Positions 54,118 through 63,081 are shown, counted from the first letter of the stretch. The stretch: DNA of 64,000 nt from Winogradskyella tangerina (GCF_003260205.1 NZ_QERF01000010.1:124001-188000); one strand, 5' to 3'. The notes: generated from the sequence alone by a model not told the origin. Translations and numbers: made by a program.

Positions 54118-55059
54118 ATGGACAATTTAAAAAACAGTCTTACAGAAGTCCACAACCGAATAAAACCATTTATTCATAAAACACCTGTATTAAGTTCGAG
54201 CTTAATTAATGCTATGATTGGCGCTGATCTGGTATTTAAGTGTGAAAATTTTCAGAAGATGGGTGCTTTTAAAATGCGAGGCGCTGCCAATGCTATTTTG
54301 TCCTTGTCTGAAGAAGACAGACAAAAAGGAGTGGTTACACATTCTTCAGGAAATTTCGCCCAGGCGGTCTCTCTTGCTGCCAAATCATTGGGAGTTAAAG
54401 CCTATATCGTAATGCCCGAAAATGCGCCACAGGTTAAAAAGGACGCTGTAAGAACTTATGAAGGTGAAATTATTGAATGCAAATCTACACCGCAGGCTAG
54501 GGCGTCAACAGCAGAAAAAATAAAAAACGAAAAAGGAGCGTCTTTTTTACATCCTTCTAATCAGGATGAAGTGATCTATGGAAATGCAACAGCAGCAATA
54601 GAATTATTAGAGGAATGTCCAGAATTAGACGTAATTTTAACACCAGTTGGAGGAGGCGGATTAATTGCTGGAACGGCATTAGCTGCAAAAGCATTTTCGA
54701 GTAAATGTAAGGTGATTGGTGGCGAACCAATGAATGTCGATGATGCCTATCGTTCCCTAATATCTGGAAAGATTGAAACTAATGAGCGTTTTGATACGGT
54801 TGCCGATGGATTAAGAACACATCTGGGCGATCGTAATTTTCCAATTATTAAGGACCATGTAGAGCGAATAATTCGGGTAGAAGAAGATGAGATCATTCAT
54901 GCTATGAGAATTATTTGGGAACGAATGAAGATTATTATAGAACCTTCGTGTGCAGTGCCTTTTGCGGCAGTGATGAAAGAAAAAGAAACGTTTAAAAACA
55001 AAAAGATAGGGATCATCTTATCGGGCGGAAATGTCGACGTTAAGAAGTTACCTTTTTAA
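54118..55059 (+). CDS. PLP-dependent serine/threonine dehydratase-like protein within the paa cluster
   Basis: 313 residues from ATG 54118 (a GTG four codons upstream is weaker). Tryptophan-synthase-beta-fold enzyme: CENFQKMGAFKMRGAANAIL with the PLP Lys, SSGNFAQAVSLAAKSLG, TPVGGGGLIAGTALAAKA, and GGNVDV. It resembles threonine/serine dehydratase or serine racemase. No step of phenylacetate breakdown needs it, so its place between paaG and paaH is unexplained. It might run on the same transcript without sharing the pathway. Confidence 0.85.
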   Translation: MDNLKNSLTEVHNRIKPFIHKTPVLSSSLINAMIGADLVFKCENFQKMGAFKMRGAANAILSLSEEDRQKGVVTHSSGNFAQAVSLAAKSLGVKAYIVMPENAPQVKKDAVRTYEGEIIECKSTPQARASTAEKIKNEKGASFLHPSNQDEVIYGNATAAIELLEECPELDVILTPVGGGGLIAGTALAAKAFSSKCKVIGGEPMNVDDAYRSLISGKIETNERFDTVADGLRTHLGDRNFPIIKDHVERIIRVEEDEIIHAMRIIWERMKIIIEPSCAVPFAAVMKEKETFKNKKIGIILSGGNVDVKKLPF

Positions 55060-55068
55060 ATAAAATTA

Positions 55069-55114
55069 GTCCTTAGATATTACACTAAGCATAGTCGAAG
55101 TGTAGGTGAAGGAC
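55069..55114. repeat. Interspersed inverted repeat, copy 3 with extended arms
   Basis: TACACT (55081-55086) and AGTGTA (55099-55104) surround AAGCATAGTCGA; a second pair GTCCTT (55069-55074) and AAGGAC (55109-55114) lies outside. It is in the gap between the PLP gene and paaH. Confidence 0.55.
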
Positions 55115-55133
55115 CATTTTGTAAACAACTAAA

Positions 55134-56297
55134 ATGAATATAGGAATAATAGGATCGGGTACAATGGGAAGCGGAATTGCACAGGTTGCAGCAACCGCAG
55201 ATTGTCAGGTAAAACTATACGATACTAATGATGCTGCGCTAGACAAAGCAAAGGCCTCTCTTGAAAAAATTCTCAGTCGTCTCATTGAAAAAGGCCGAAT
55301 TGATAGTACCGAAAAGCAAAGAATTCAGGCTAATATTTCATACGTTAATAGTCTTAAGGATTTATCCGATTCTGATCTCACTATAGAGGCGATCATTGAA
55401 AATTTAGACATCAAAAAGAAGGTGTTTTCAGAATTAGAATCTTATGTTTCCGACGATTGTATTATCGCTTCAAACACCTCTAGTTTGTCGATAGCTTCTA
55501 TTGCTGCCTCCTTGCAAAAACCAGAACGTTGTATCGGAATTCACTTTTTCAATCCAGCGCCTTTGATGAAATTGGTTGAAGTAATTCCAGCCATTCAAAC
55601 CTCAAAGGAAGTGCTCGATATTTCAGTAAAAACTATTTCAGATTGGAAAAAAGTAGTTGCAGTTGCTAAGGATACACCTGGTTTTATTGTTAACCGTGTA
55701 GCACGACCGTTTTATGGCGAATCCCTTCGTATTTATGAAGAAGGCATCGCCGATTTTGCAACTATCGATTGGAGCTTGAAAACATTAGGCGGTTTTAGAA
55801 TGGGGCCATTTGAGTTGATGGATTTCATCGGGAACGACGTCAATTATACGGTCACCGAAACGGTGTTTACAGCTTTTTATTTCGATCCACGTTATAAACC
55901 GGCATTTACGCAAAAACGCTTTGCTGAAGCAGGTTATTTAGGGCGCAAATCAGGAAGAGGTTATTATAACTATGCTGAAGGTGCTTCCAAGCCGGAGCCC
56001 AACGAGGATAAAGAATTGGCGCAGCGAATTTTTGAGCGTGTGTTAGTGATGCTAATTAATGAAGCTGCGGATGCCTTATTCTTGAATATTGCTTCAGCCG
56101 AAGACATCGATAATGCCATGACCAAAGGAGTGAATTATCCTAAAGGATTACTTGCTTGGGCCGACGAAAAGGGTATTGATTGGTGCGTTTCTCAATTAGA
56201 CGAGCTTTATAATGAATATCACGAAGACCGCTATCGTTGCAGTCCTTTATTGCGAAAAATGAATAGGGAAAATAAGACGTTTTTTAATGAAAGGTGA
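55134..56297 (+). CDS. paaH: 3-hydroxyadipyl-CoA dehydrogenase PaaH
   Basis: 387 residues. Rossmann motif GIIGSGTMGSGIAQVAA, catalytic region IHFFNPAPLMKLVEVI, KDTPGFIVNRVARPFYGES and a second C-terminal domain with KSGRGYYNYAEG. It oxidises 3-hydroxyadipyl-CoA in the beta-oxidation tail of phenylacetate breakdown. The last 11 bases overlap paaI. Confidence 0.93.
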   Translation: MNIGIIGSGTMGSGIAQVAATADCQVKLYDTNDAALDKAKASLEKILSRLIEKGRIDSTEKQRIQANISYVNSLKDLSDSDLTIEAIIENLDIKKKVFSELESYVSDDCIIASNTSSLSIASIAASLQKPERCIGIHFFNPAPLMKLVEVIPAIQTSKEVLDISVKTISDWKKVVAVAKDTPGFIVNRVARPFYGESLRIYEEGIADFATIDWSLKTLGGFRMGPFELMDFIGNDVNYTVTETVFTAFYFDPRYKPAFTQKRFAEAGYLGRKSGRGYYNYAEGASKPEPNEDKELAQRIFERVLVMLINEAADALFLNIASAEDIDNAMTKGVNYPKGLLAWADEKGIDWCVSQLDELYNEYHEDRYRCSPLLRKMNRENKTFFNER

Positions 56298-56694
56298 AGC
56301 AATTCCATATAAAATGTTAAGTCAAGATGCCTTCAGTCAATGGCTGGGGATAGAGATTTTGGAATGTGAAATCGGGCGTTGTAAAGTTGGTATGACCATT
56401 AGAAAAGACATGCTCAATAGCATGAATTTCGTGCATGGAGGCATTAGTTATTCACTGGCAGATACTGCCTTCGGTTTTGCAGCCAATACGCATGGTAAAT
56501 ACGCTGTCTCAATCGAAACGAGCATAAATCATATTGAGGCCTTAGAGGAAGGTGATGTTTTGGTAGCTGAGTCGGTTATTGAAAAAGTGAATAATAAACT
56601 AGGGTTCAATATTGTTGAGGTAAAGCGCGGGGACGAATTAGTTGCGCTGTTCAAAGGTGTGGTTTACAGAACACAAAAAGAGTGGGAGGAATAA
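56287..56694 (+). CDS. paaI: PaaI-type hotdog thioesterase
   Basis: 135 residues, the usual length. Hotdog signature FVHGGISYSLADTAFGFAANTHG. PaaI releases CoA from dead-end ring-hydroxylated intermediates. It overlaps paaH by 11 bases. Confidence 0.93.
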   Translation: MKGEAIPYKMLSQDAFSQWLGIEILECEIGRCKVGMTIRKDMLNSMNFVHGGISYSLADTAFGFAANTHGKYAVSIETSINHIEALEEGDVLVAESVIEKVNNKLGFNIVEVKRGDELVALFKGVVYRTQKEWEE

Positions 56695-56742
56695 TAAAAC
56701 AAAGTAATAAATAATATAAAACCTGTTTTTCAGGCATATAAA

Positions 56743-57951
56743 ATGAAAGAAGCATATATCATAGACGGTGTTCGTACACCAATAGGAAATTATAAAGGAA
56801 CACTTTCGGCCGTTCGGACAGATGATTTGGGTGCGCTTGTAATTTCTGAAGTTATAAAACGAAACCCCAACATTCCGAAAGAGGCTTATGACGATGTCAT
56901 TATGGGATGTGCTAACCAAGCCGGTGAAGATAATCGTAATGTAGCACGTATGGCGTCCTTACTAGCAGGTTTGCCATTTTCCGTACCTGGTGAGACGGTA
57001 AATAGATTGTGTAGTTCGGGGTTGTCGGCTATAATTCACGCCAATCGTGCGATAAAAGCAGGTGATGGCGATGTTTTTGTTTCTGGTGGCGTGGAAAATA
57101 TGACCAGAGGACCTTACGTTATGGCGAAACCTTCTTCAGCTTTTGGTGGCGATTCTAAAATGTATGATTCTACTTTTGGATGGCGTTTTGTCAACCCTAA
57201 GATGCATGAAATGTATGGCACAGATGGTATGGGTGTTACTGCTGAAAATTTAGTAGAGAAGTATAATATTTCACGCGAAGATCAGGATGCATTTGCTTAT
57301 TGGAGTCAGATGAAAGCCTCGAAAGCTCAAGAGAATGGACGCTTAGCTAAAGAAATCGTAACCGTAGAAATTCCGCAACGCAAAAAAGACCCTATTCAAT
57401 TTTCAAAAGATGAATTTATAAAGCCAGGTACTTCGAAAGAAATACTTGCAAAATTAAGACCTGCTTTCAAAAAGGAAGGCGGAAGCGTAACTGCTGGAAA
57501 TTCCTCAGGACTCAATGATGGTGCGGCGGCAACGATTGTAGCTTCAGAAGATGCCGTAAAGAAATATAACCTAAAACCTTTAGCCAGAATCGTGAGCTCT
57601 GCAGTTGTTGGAGTGGAACCTCGAATCATGGGCATCGGTCCAGTTCAGGCATCTAATAAAGCGCTTGAAAAAGCCGGTTTAACCATGGATGATATAGACA
57701 TTATTGAACTAAATGAGGCCTTCGCTGCGCAGGCATTAGCGTGTACAAGAGCTTGGGGACTTGCTGATGATGATCCAAGAATAAATCCAAACGGCGGATC
57801 TATAGCCATTGGTCACCCACTTGGAGTTACCGGAACACGAATTGCTTATTCTGCCGCTTTAGAATTGCATGAGCAGCAAAAACGCTATGCTTTGGTGACC
57901 ATGTGTGTTGGAGTCGGTCAAGGATATGCTGCAATTTTAGAACGCGTATAG
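56743..57951 (+). CDS. paaJ: 3-oxoadipyl-CoA / 3-oxo-5,6-dehydrosuberyl-CoA thiolase PaaJ
   Basis: 402 residues. Active-site Cys in NRLCSSGLSAI, His in ELNEAFAAQ and GHPLGVTGTR, second Cys in MCVGVGQGYA. Cleaves 3-oxo acyl-CoA in the two thiolytic steps, giving acetyl-CoA and succinyl-CoA. Confidence 0.93.
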   Translation: MKEAYIIDGVRTPIGNYKGTLSAVRTDDLGALVISEVIKRNPNIPKEAYDDVIMGCANQAGEDNRNVARMASLLAGLPFSVPGETVNRLCSSGLSAIIHANRAIKAGDGDVFVSGGVENMTRGPYVMAKPSSAFGGDSKMYDSTFGWRFVNPKMHEMYGTDGMGVTAENLVEKYNISREDQDAFAYWSQMKASKAQENGRLAKEIVTVEIPQRKKDPIQFSKDEFIKPGTSKEILAKLRPAFKKEGGSVTAGNSSGLNDGAAATIVASEDAVKKYNLKPLARIVSSAVVGVEPRIMGIGPVQASNKALEKAGLTMDDIDIIELNEAFAAQALACTRAWGLADDDPRINPNGGSIAIGHPLGVTGTRIAYSAALELHEQQKRYALVTMCVGVGQGYAAILERV

Positions 57952-58554
57952 ATGAAGATTTTAGTTATAGGAGGAAACGGTACCATTGGTAAAAAGGTAT
58001 GTGAGCGGTTAAAGCTAAAGCACGAAGTGATCGTTGCAGGGCGGACCGCTGCTGATGTTTCAGTGGATTTCTCTGATGCTAAGTCTTTAGAAACAATGTT
58101 CAAAACAGTTGGTAAATTAGATGCAATTGTCGCCATCGCCGGAGATGCCAAATGGGATAAGCTAGATAACCTGTCGGAAGATGACTTTTATATCGGAATA
58201 AAAAGTAAAATGATGGGTCAGGTGAATACCGTTAGAATTGGTAAGAACTATCTAAATCCTGGTGGATCAATAACGCTATCTACGGGTATTTTAGCTGATG
58301 ATCCTGTGGATATGACAACGAGCGCAGCCTTAGTCAATGGTGCTATTAATAGTTTTGTAAAGGCCGTCGCACTCGAACTCGATGAAGGTAAACGCATCAA
58401 TGTGATCTGTTCTGATTTGGTGGAAGATTCTTATGAAAAATATAAAGACTATTTCCCCGGAAATACGCCAGTGCCAATGCACAAAATTGTGGATGGATAC
58501 GTCAAGTCTATTGAAGGAAAAATTACAGGAAGAATATTACGAATAATGGCTTAA
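57952..58554 (+). CDS. SDR-like protein lacking the usual catalytic residues
   Basis: 200 residues. NAD(P)-binding start ILVIGGNGTIGKKVCERL and VAIAGDAKW are typical of the short-chain dehydrogenase fold. In the active-site helix, where SDRs have Tyr-x-x-x-Lys, it reads DMTTSAALVNGAINSFVKAVALEL, without that pair. Its ATG directly follows the paaJ stop. Role in the pathway is unknown; a structural or alternative catalytic use is possible. Confidence 0.75.
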   Translation: MKILVIGGNGTIGKKVCERLKLKHEVIVAGRTAADVSVDFSDAKSLETMFKTVGKLDAIVAIAGDAKWDKLDNLSEDDFYIGIKSKMMGQVNTVRIGKNYLNPGGSITLSTGILADDPVDMTTSAALVNGAINSFVKAVALELDEGKRINVICSDLVEDSYEKYKDYFPGNTPVPMHKIVDGYVKSIEGKITGRILRIMA

Positions 58555-58560
58555 GTTATT

Positions 58561-61059
58561 ATGGAAAAAATACAACATTATGTTCAGGGAAACTGGACAA
58601 CAGGTAAAGAGGACGGTACTCCAATTTTGGATGCAGTCACAGGCGAAGCTTTTACAAGCGTTGCCATTGAAGGATTAGATATTCCTGAAATTCTCAACTA
58701 CGGACGAACCAAAGGTGGTGAAGTTCTTCGGAAAATGACCTTTCAAGAACGTGGCAATATGCTTAAGAAATTGGCATTATATCTTTCTAAACGAAAAGAT
58801 GCTTTCTACGACTTAAGCTATAGAACTGGCGCCACAAAAGTGGACAGCTGGATTGATATTGAAGGTGGTTTCGGGAATCTCTTCGCTAATGCATCCTTAA
58901 GAAAATTATTTCCTAATCAACCTTTTCATGTGGAAGGTGATCCTGTAGATCTTTCAAGGGGTGGACGTTTTATGGCGCATCATATCATGGTTCCAAAAAA
59001 GGGTGTTGCAGTTCATATTAACGCTTTTAATTTCCCGGTCTGGGGAATGCTCGAAAAATGCGCAGTTAACTGGATGGCCGGAATGCCTGCGGTAGTTTTA
59101 CCCGCACCGTCATCGTCGTATTTGGCAGAAGCGGTTGCCAGAACGATCATTGATTCTGGAATTCTCCCAGAAGGCGCACTTCAAATAATTAACGGTACTG
59201 TAAGAACGATTTTAGATACTGTAGAATCTCAAGATGTAGTCACTTTTACGGGCTCAGCAGCAACAGGAAGATTGCTCAAAGCACATCCAAGATTGATTGA
59301 AGAATCAGTGCCATTTACAATGGAGGCCGATTCATTAAATGCTTCTATTTTAGGTGAGGATGCTGTACCAGGAACTCCTGAATTTGATCTGTTTATCAAA
59401 GAGGTTAGGAAGGAAATGACCGTGAAGGCCGGACAAAAATGTACGGCAATCCGTAGAATCATTGTACCTGAAAATCTAGTTGAAGACGTTCAAATTGCTT
59501 TAGGTAAAGCACTAGATAAAGTAACCATTGGTGATCCAAGACTCAAGGAAGTCCGAATGGGTTCTCTTGTGAGTCGACAGCAAGTTCAAGCAGTAAAAGA
59601 TTCTGTGAACGACTTAGCGAAGGAAGCACAGATTGTCTATGGAAATTTAGACAAGATAGAAACCATTGGCGCAGACGCAGAAAAAGGCGCTTTTATTAGT
59701 CCGATTGTCTTACGAGCTGACCAGCCTTTCAAAAATACCATCATTCATGAACGTGAAGCCTTTGGTCCGGTGAGCACAATTATGCCGTATAAAACTCTTG
59801 ATGAGGCTGTGCAATTAGCACAGATGGGTAAAGGATCTTTAGTGTCTTCAATCGCAACTTTTGATGATAAGATCGCAGCCGAATATGTGGTGAATGCAGC
59901 AAGTCATCATGGACGAATCCTAGTCATGAATCGCGAAATGGCAAAGGAAAGTACAGGTCATGGTTCACCATTACCATATTTGGTTCATGGTGGTCCTGGT
60001 CGAGCAGGTGGCGGTGAAGAAATGGGAGGAATGCGAGGAATTAAGCATTATTTGCAGCGTACCGCCATTCAAGGTTCGCCAACAACCATCACAGAAATTA
60101 CAGGAATTTATCAGGCGAATGCCAAGTATAAAGAAGCCGAACAGCATCCATTTAAGTACCATTGGGAAGACATTCAACCAGGAATGTCAATGAAAACCCA
60201 TAAGCGTACGATAACAGATTCTGATATCATTAACTTTTCAAATTTAACCTGGGATCATTTCTACGCGCATACCGATATTACGTCCTTAGACGGTAGTATT
60301 TTCGAAAAGCGAACAGCTCACGGCTATTTTATCATTGCTGCAGCAGCCGGATTGTTTGTTTATCCGAATAAAGGCCCTGTTTCGGCAAATTATGGATTAG
60401 AAGAATGCCGATTCCTGCGTCCATTATATCATAATGATACCATTTATGTAAGGCTAACTTGCAAGCAAAAAGTAGATCGAGATGTTGCTTCTGCTGAACA
60501 TCCGAGCGGAATTGTAAAATGGTTTGCTGAAATTTTTGATGCTGAAGATGAATTGGTTGCGGTAGCAACTGTTTTAACTATGGTTCAGAAGAAACAGGAA
60601 ACTTTTGTGGAGATCAACAGAGCAACAATTGAAGGATATCTAAGTAAACTAACTGAAGATACCAAGCCACTTTGGGGTAATATGACAGCACAGCACATGC
60701 TTGAGCACTTGGAATACTCAACGCGAATTTCGGCTGGTGAAATTCAGGATTTTGAATTTTCTACACCTGAAAAGATCATAGAAAAGGTAAATGCTACTTT
60801 GTACAATTATGAAAAAATGCCGAGAAATTTCGGAGCGCCGCCTAGACTAGAAGAAGAACTGAAAACCCTAACTCACGATAGTTTAGAAACGGCTAAGCAG
60901 CAGTTACTCGAAGCATATGATAATTTTGAAGCGTACTTTAAAGAGCATCCTGAGGCAACCTTGAAAAATATTGTCTTTGGAAATCTTAATCGATACGAAT
61001 GGCATTTATTCCACAGAAAACATTTCAATCATCATTTTGAACAATTCGGATTACTCTAA
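58561..61059 (+). CDS. paaZ: PaaZ (oxepin-CoA hydrolase / aldehyde dehydrogenase) with C-terminal DinB/DUF1569-like domain
   Basis: 832 residues, about 150 more than usual. Residues 1-525 are aldehyde dehydrogenase (FTGSAATGRL, TMEADSLNASIL with catalytic Glu, KAGQKCTAIRRI with Cys). Residues 530-680 are a MaoC-like hydratase (TDSDIINFSNLTWDHFYAHTD, RTAHGYFIIAAAAGLF) that opens the ring. Residues 682-832 (60604-61056) form a helical domain with TAQHMLEHLEYST and the tail FGNLNRYEWHLFHRKHFNHHFEQFGLL, the histidine pattern of DinB/DUF1569 proteins. That domain is not part of E. coli PaaZ. Confidence 0.9.
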   Translation: MEKIQHYVQGNWTTGKEDGTPILDAVTGEAFTSVAIEGLDIPEILNYGRTKGGEVLRKMTFQERGNMLKKLALYLSKRKDAFYDLSYRTGATKVDSWIDIEGGFGNLFANASLRKLFPNQPFHVEGDPVDLSRGGRFMAHHIMVPKKGVAVHINAFNFPVWGMLEKCAVNWMAGMPAVVLPAPSSSYLAEAVARTIIDSGILPEGALQIINGTVRTILDTVESQDVVTFTGSAATGRLLKAHPRLIEESVPFTMEADSLNASILGEDAVPGTPEFDLFIKEVRKEMTVKAGQKCTAIRRIIVPENLVEDVQIALGKALDKVTIGDPRLKEVRMGSLVSRQQVQAVKDSVNDLAKEAQIVYGNLDKIETIGADAEKGAFISPIVLRADQPFKNTIIHEREAFGPVSTIMPYKTLDEAVQLAQMGKGSLVSSIATFDDKIAAEYVVNAASHHGRILVMNREMAKESTGHGSPLPYLVHGGPGRAGGGEEMGGMRGIKHYLQRTAIQGSPTTITEITGIYQANAKYKEAEQHPFKYHWEDIQPGMSMKTHKRTITDSDIINFSNLTWDHFYAHTDITSLDGSIFEKRTAHGYFIIAAAAGLFVYPNKGPVSANYGLEECRFLRPLYHNDTIYVRLTCKQKVDRDVASAEHPSGIVKWFAEIFDAEDELVAVATVLTMVQKKQETFVEINRATIEGYLSKLTEDTKPLWGNMTAQHMLEHLEYSTRISAGEIQDFEFSTPEKIIEKVNATLYNYEKMPRNFGAPPRLEEELKTLTHDSLETAKQQLLEAYDNFEAYFKEHPEATLKNIVFGNLNRYEWHLFHRKHFNHHFEQFGLL

Positions 61060-61145
61060 ATAGATATTATCATAGCGGTAGGAAGAATTTAAATAGAATT
61101 AGAAAATAAATTTAGACTCCACAATTAGGAGGAATAAGAAATAAC

Positions 61146-61898
61146 ATGACACAACCATACGTAAAACAAACTATTGAAAACGGTGTAGGCTATATAGAGT
61201 TTTTTCATCCTGCACATAATTCATTACCGGGAGATATTTTAGCTCAACTGGCACAAACGATCACAGACGCAGGCACAAATGATGCTATTAAAGTCATCGT
61301 TTTAAAAAGTGGTGGTGATCGCACATTTTGCGCTGGTGCTAGTTTTAAGGAACTTATCAATATCAACGATGAGGCTACAGGAAAGGTCTTCTTTTCCGGA
61401 TTTGCAAACGTCATCAACGCCATGCGTAAATGCCCGAAGTTTATTATTGGGCGTGTTCAAGGTAAAACTGTGGGTGGAGGCGTAGGTGTAGCATCTGCGA
61501 CCGACTATTGTATGGCTACTAAATTTGCCGCAATTAAGTTGAGCGAACTAAATGTTGGGATCGGTCCGTTTGTAGTTGGACCTGCCGTTGAACGCAAGTT
61601 AGGATTAAGCGGTATGTCGCAAATTGCTATTGATGCCAACAGTTTTTATCCGGCAGAATGGGCAAAACAGAAAGGTTTATTTACCCAAGTTTTTGAAACA
61701 ACAGAAGAGCTCGATGAAGCCGTTAAATCCTTTGCGGAAAATCTATGTAATTATAATACCGAAGCCATGAAAGAAATGAAACAGATGTTCTGGAGAGGTA
61801 CAGAAGATTGGGATACCTTATTGGCTGAACGTGCAGCCATCAGTGGCCGTTTAGTGCTAAGTGATTTTACCAAAGAAACATTAAAGCGTTTCAAGTAA
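61146..61898 (+). CDS. paaF: Enoyl-CoA hydratase/isomerase, PaaF-like
   Basis: 250 residues, crotonase fold. FCAGASFKELININ is the oxyanion loop; GKTVGGGVGVASATDYCMATKFAAIKLSELNVGIGP carries one catalytic Glu (SEL) while the other, in GGGCEL of hydratases, is Gly. By position it should hydrate 2,3-dehydroadipyl-CoA, but the altered residue leaves isomerase or another reaction possible. Symbol is a guess by context. Confidence 0.7.
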   Translation: MTQPYVKQTIENGVGYIEFFHPAHNSLPGDILAQLAQTITDAGTNDAIKVIVLKSGGDRTFCAGASFKELININDEATGKVFFSGFANVINAMRKCPKFIIGRVQGKTVGGGVGVASATDYCMATKFAAIKLSELNVGIGPFVVGPAVERKLGLSGMSQIAIDANSFYPAEWAKQKGLFTQVFETTEELDEAVKSFAENLCNYNTEAMKEMKQMFWRGTEDWDTLLAERAAISGRLVLSDFTKETLKRFK

Positions 61899-61976
61899 AG
61901 GTATATCTTCCTTCGCATAGAGAAAAAGCAGACGTTTTAAATGTGATTGAAATAAAAGTTAATACAGTTAGTAATC

Positions 61977-61992
61977 TTTCCCTTTTGGGAAA
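61977..61992 (+). promoter_or_regulatory. Small hairpin upstream of paaY
   Basis: TTTCCC-TTTT-GGGAAA is a perfect 6-bp stem 15 bases before the paaY ATG, followed by AATTAAAAGGGG. Its meaning is unclear; it could stabilise or be a remnant of a short repeat. Confidence 0.35.
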
Positions 61993-62007
61993 ATTAAAAG
62001 GGGCCAT

Positions 62008-62604
62008 ATGATTTATGAATTCCAAGGCTATATTCCAGTAGTTCACGAGAGCAGTTTTGTGCATCCTTTGGCCGCTGTAACTGGCAATGTGATCATTGGA
62101 AAGAATTGTTATATCGGACCAGGCGCTGCTATCCGCGGTGATTGGGGACAGATCATCCTAGAAGATGGTGTTAATGTTCAAGAGAATTGTACGGTCCATA
62201 TGTTTCCCGGGAAATCTATCGTCCTTAAAGAAAGTGCACATGTAGGTCATGGTGCAATTATCCATGGCGCCAATTTAGGTAGAAATTGCTTAATAGGCAT
62301 GAATACAGTGATTATGGATGATGCTGAAATTGGCGATGAGTGCATTGTCGGTGCAATGGCTTTTATCAAAGCAGAAACCATTATCCCGAGACGAAGTTTG
62401 GTCGTCGGTAATCCGGCCAAGGTTATTAAGGAAGTTTCTGATGAAATGATCGCTTGGAAAACGAAAGGCACCGAATTATATCAGCAATTGCCTCGAGAAT
62501 GCCATGAAACACTAAAAGAGGTCGAGCCTTTACGCGAAGTGCCAGAAAACAGAAAAATGCAGGAGGATACTTATAAAACCCTCAGAGAAACCTTCAAAAA
62601 ATAA
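62008..62604 (+). CDS. paaY: PaaY, hexapeptide-repeat thioesterase / gamma carbonic anhydrase-like
   Basis: 198 residues, left-handed beta-helix with hexapeptide repeats (VIIGKNCYIGPGAAIRGD, NVQENCTVHMFPG). The metal histidines are in CTVHMF and AHVGHGAIIHGA. PaaY hydrolyses CoA esters that block the pathway. Last plus-strand gene of the paa block; its stop abuts the convergent Lrp gene. Confidence 0.93.
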   Translation: MIYEFQGYIPVVHESSFVHPLAAVTGNVIIGKNCYIGPGAAIRGDWGQIILEDGVNVQENCTVHMFPGKSIVLKESAHVGHGAIIHGANLGRNCLIGMNTVIMDDAEIGDECIVGAMAFIKAETIIPRRSLVVGNPAKVIKEVSDEMIAWKTKGTELYQQLPRECHETLKEVEPLREVPENRKMQEDTYKTLRETFKK

Positions 62605-63081
62605 TTAGAGTACTCTACTAATGTCGATCTCATTCGTTTCTTTCCCAGTAGAAAGCGTAATCAAACTTTGAACATTACCGAGGTATGGCAATAGGGTTAA
62701 TTTCGAAATGATAAAGTGTTCATAAGCTTCGATATCTTCAACAACAAGCTTTAACAAATAATCAAAATTACCGCTCACGCGATGGCATTCTACAATCTCT
62801 GGAAAATTGTTGATTTCCTTCACAAATTTTTCAAGATAACTACGTGTATGTCCTTGAAGTGTAATGCCAATAAAAACTGTAAGTTTTAGTCCAATCTTCT
62901 TATTGTCGAGTACAGCAACATACTTTTTAATAAAACCTTCGCGTTCAAGCTTTTTAATACGTTCAAAAACAGGAGATGTGGTCATGCCTAATTCTTCAGC
63001 AATGCTTTTGGTGGTGCGGTTGCTGTCTTTTTGGAGAATTCCGAGAATTTGAGTATCGATCTTATCAAGAATATAAGCCAT
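62605..63081 (-). CDS. Lrp/AsnC-family transcription regulator
   Basis: 158 residues. HTH DTQILGILQKDSNRTTKSIAEELGMTTSPVFERIKKLEREG and the RAM/ligand domain (VFIGITLQGHTRSYLEKFVKEI, ECHRVSGNFDYLLKLVVEDIEAYEHFI). Lrp proteins respond to amino acids. It is divergent from the E2 subunit, so control of branched-chain keto-acid breakdown (as BkdR) is a reasonable guess. The stop abuts that of paaY. Confidence 0.9.
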   Translation of the reverse strand: MAYILDKIDTQILGILQKDSNRTTKSIAEELGMTTSPVFERIKKLEREGFIKKYVAVLDNKKIGLKLTVFIGITLQGHTRSYLEKFVKEINNFPEIVECHRVSGNFDYLLKLVVEDIEAYEHFIISKLTLLPYLGNVQSLITLSTGKETNEIDISRVL

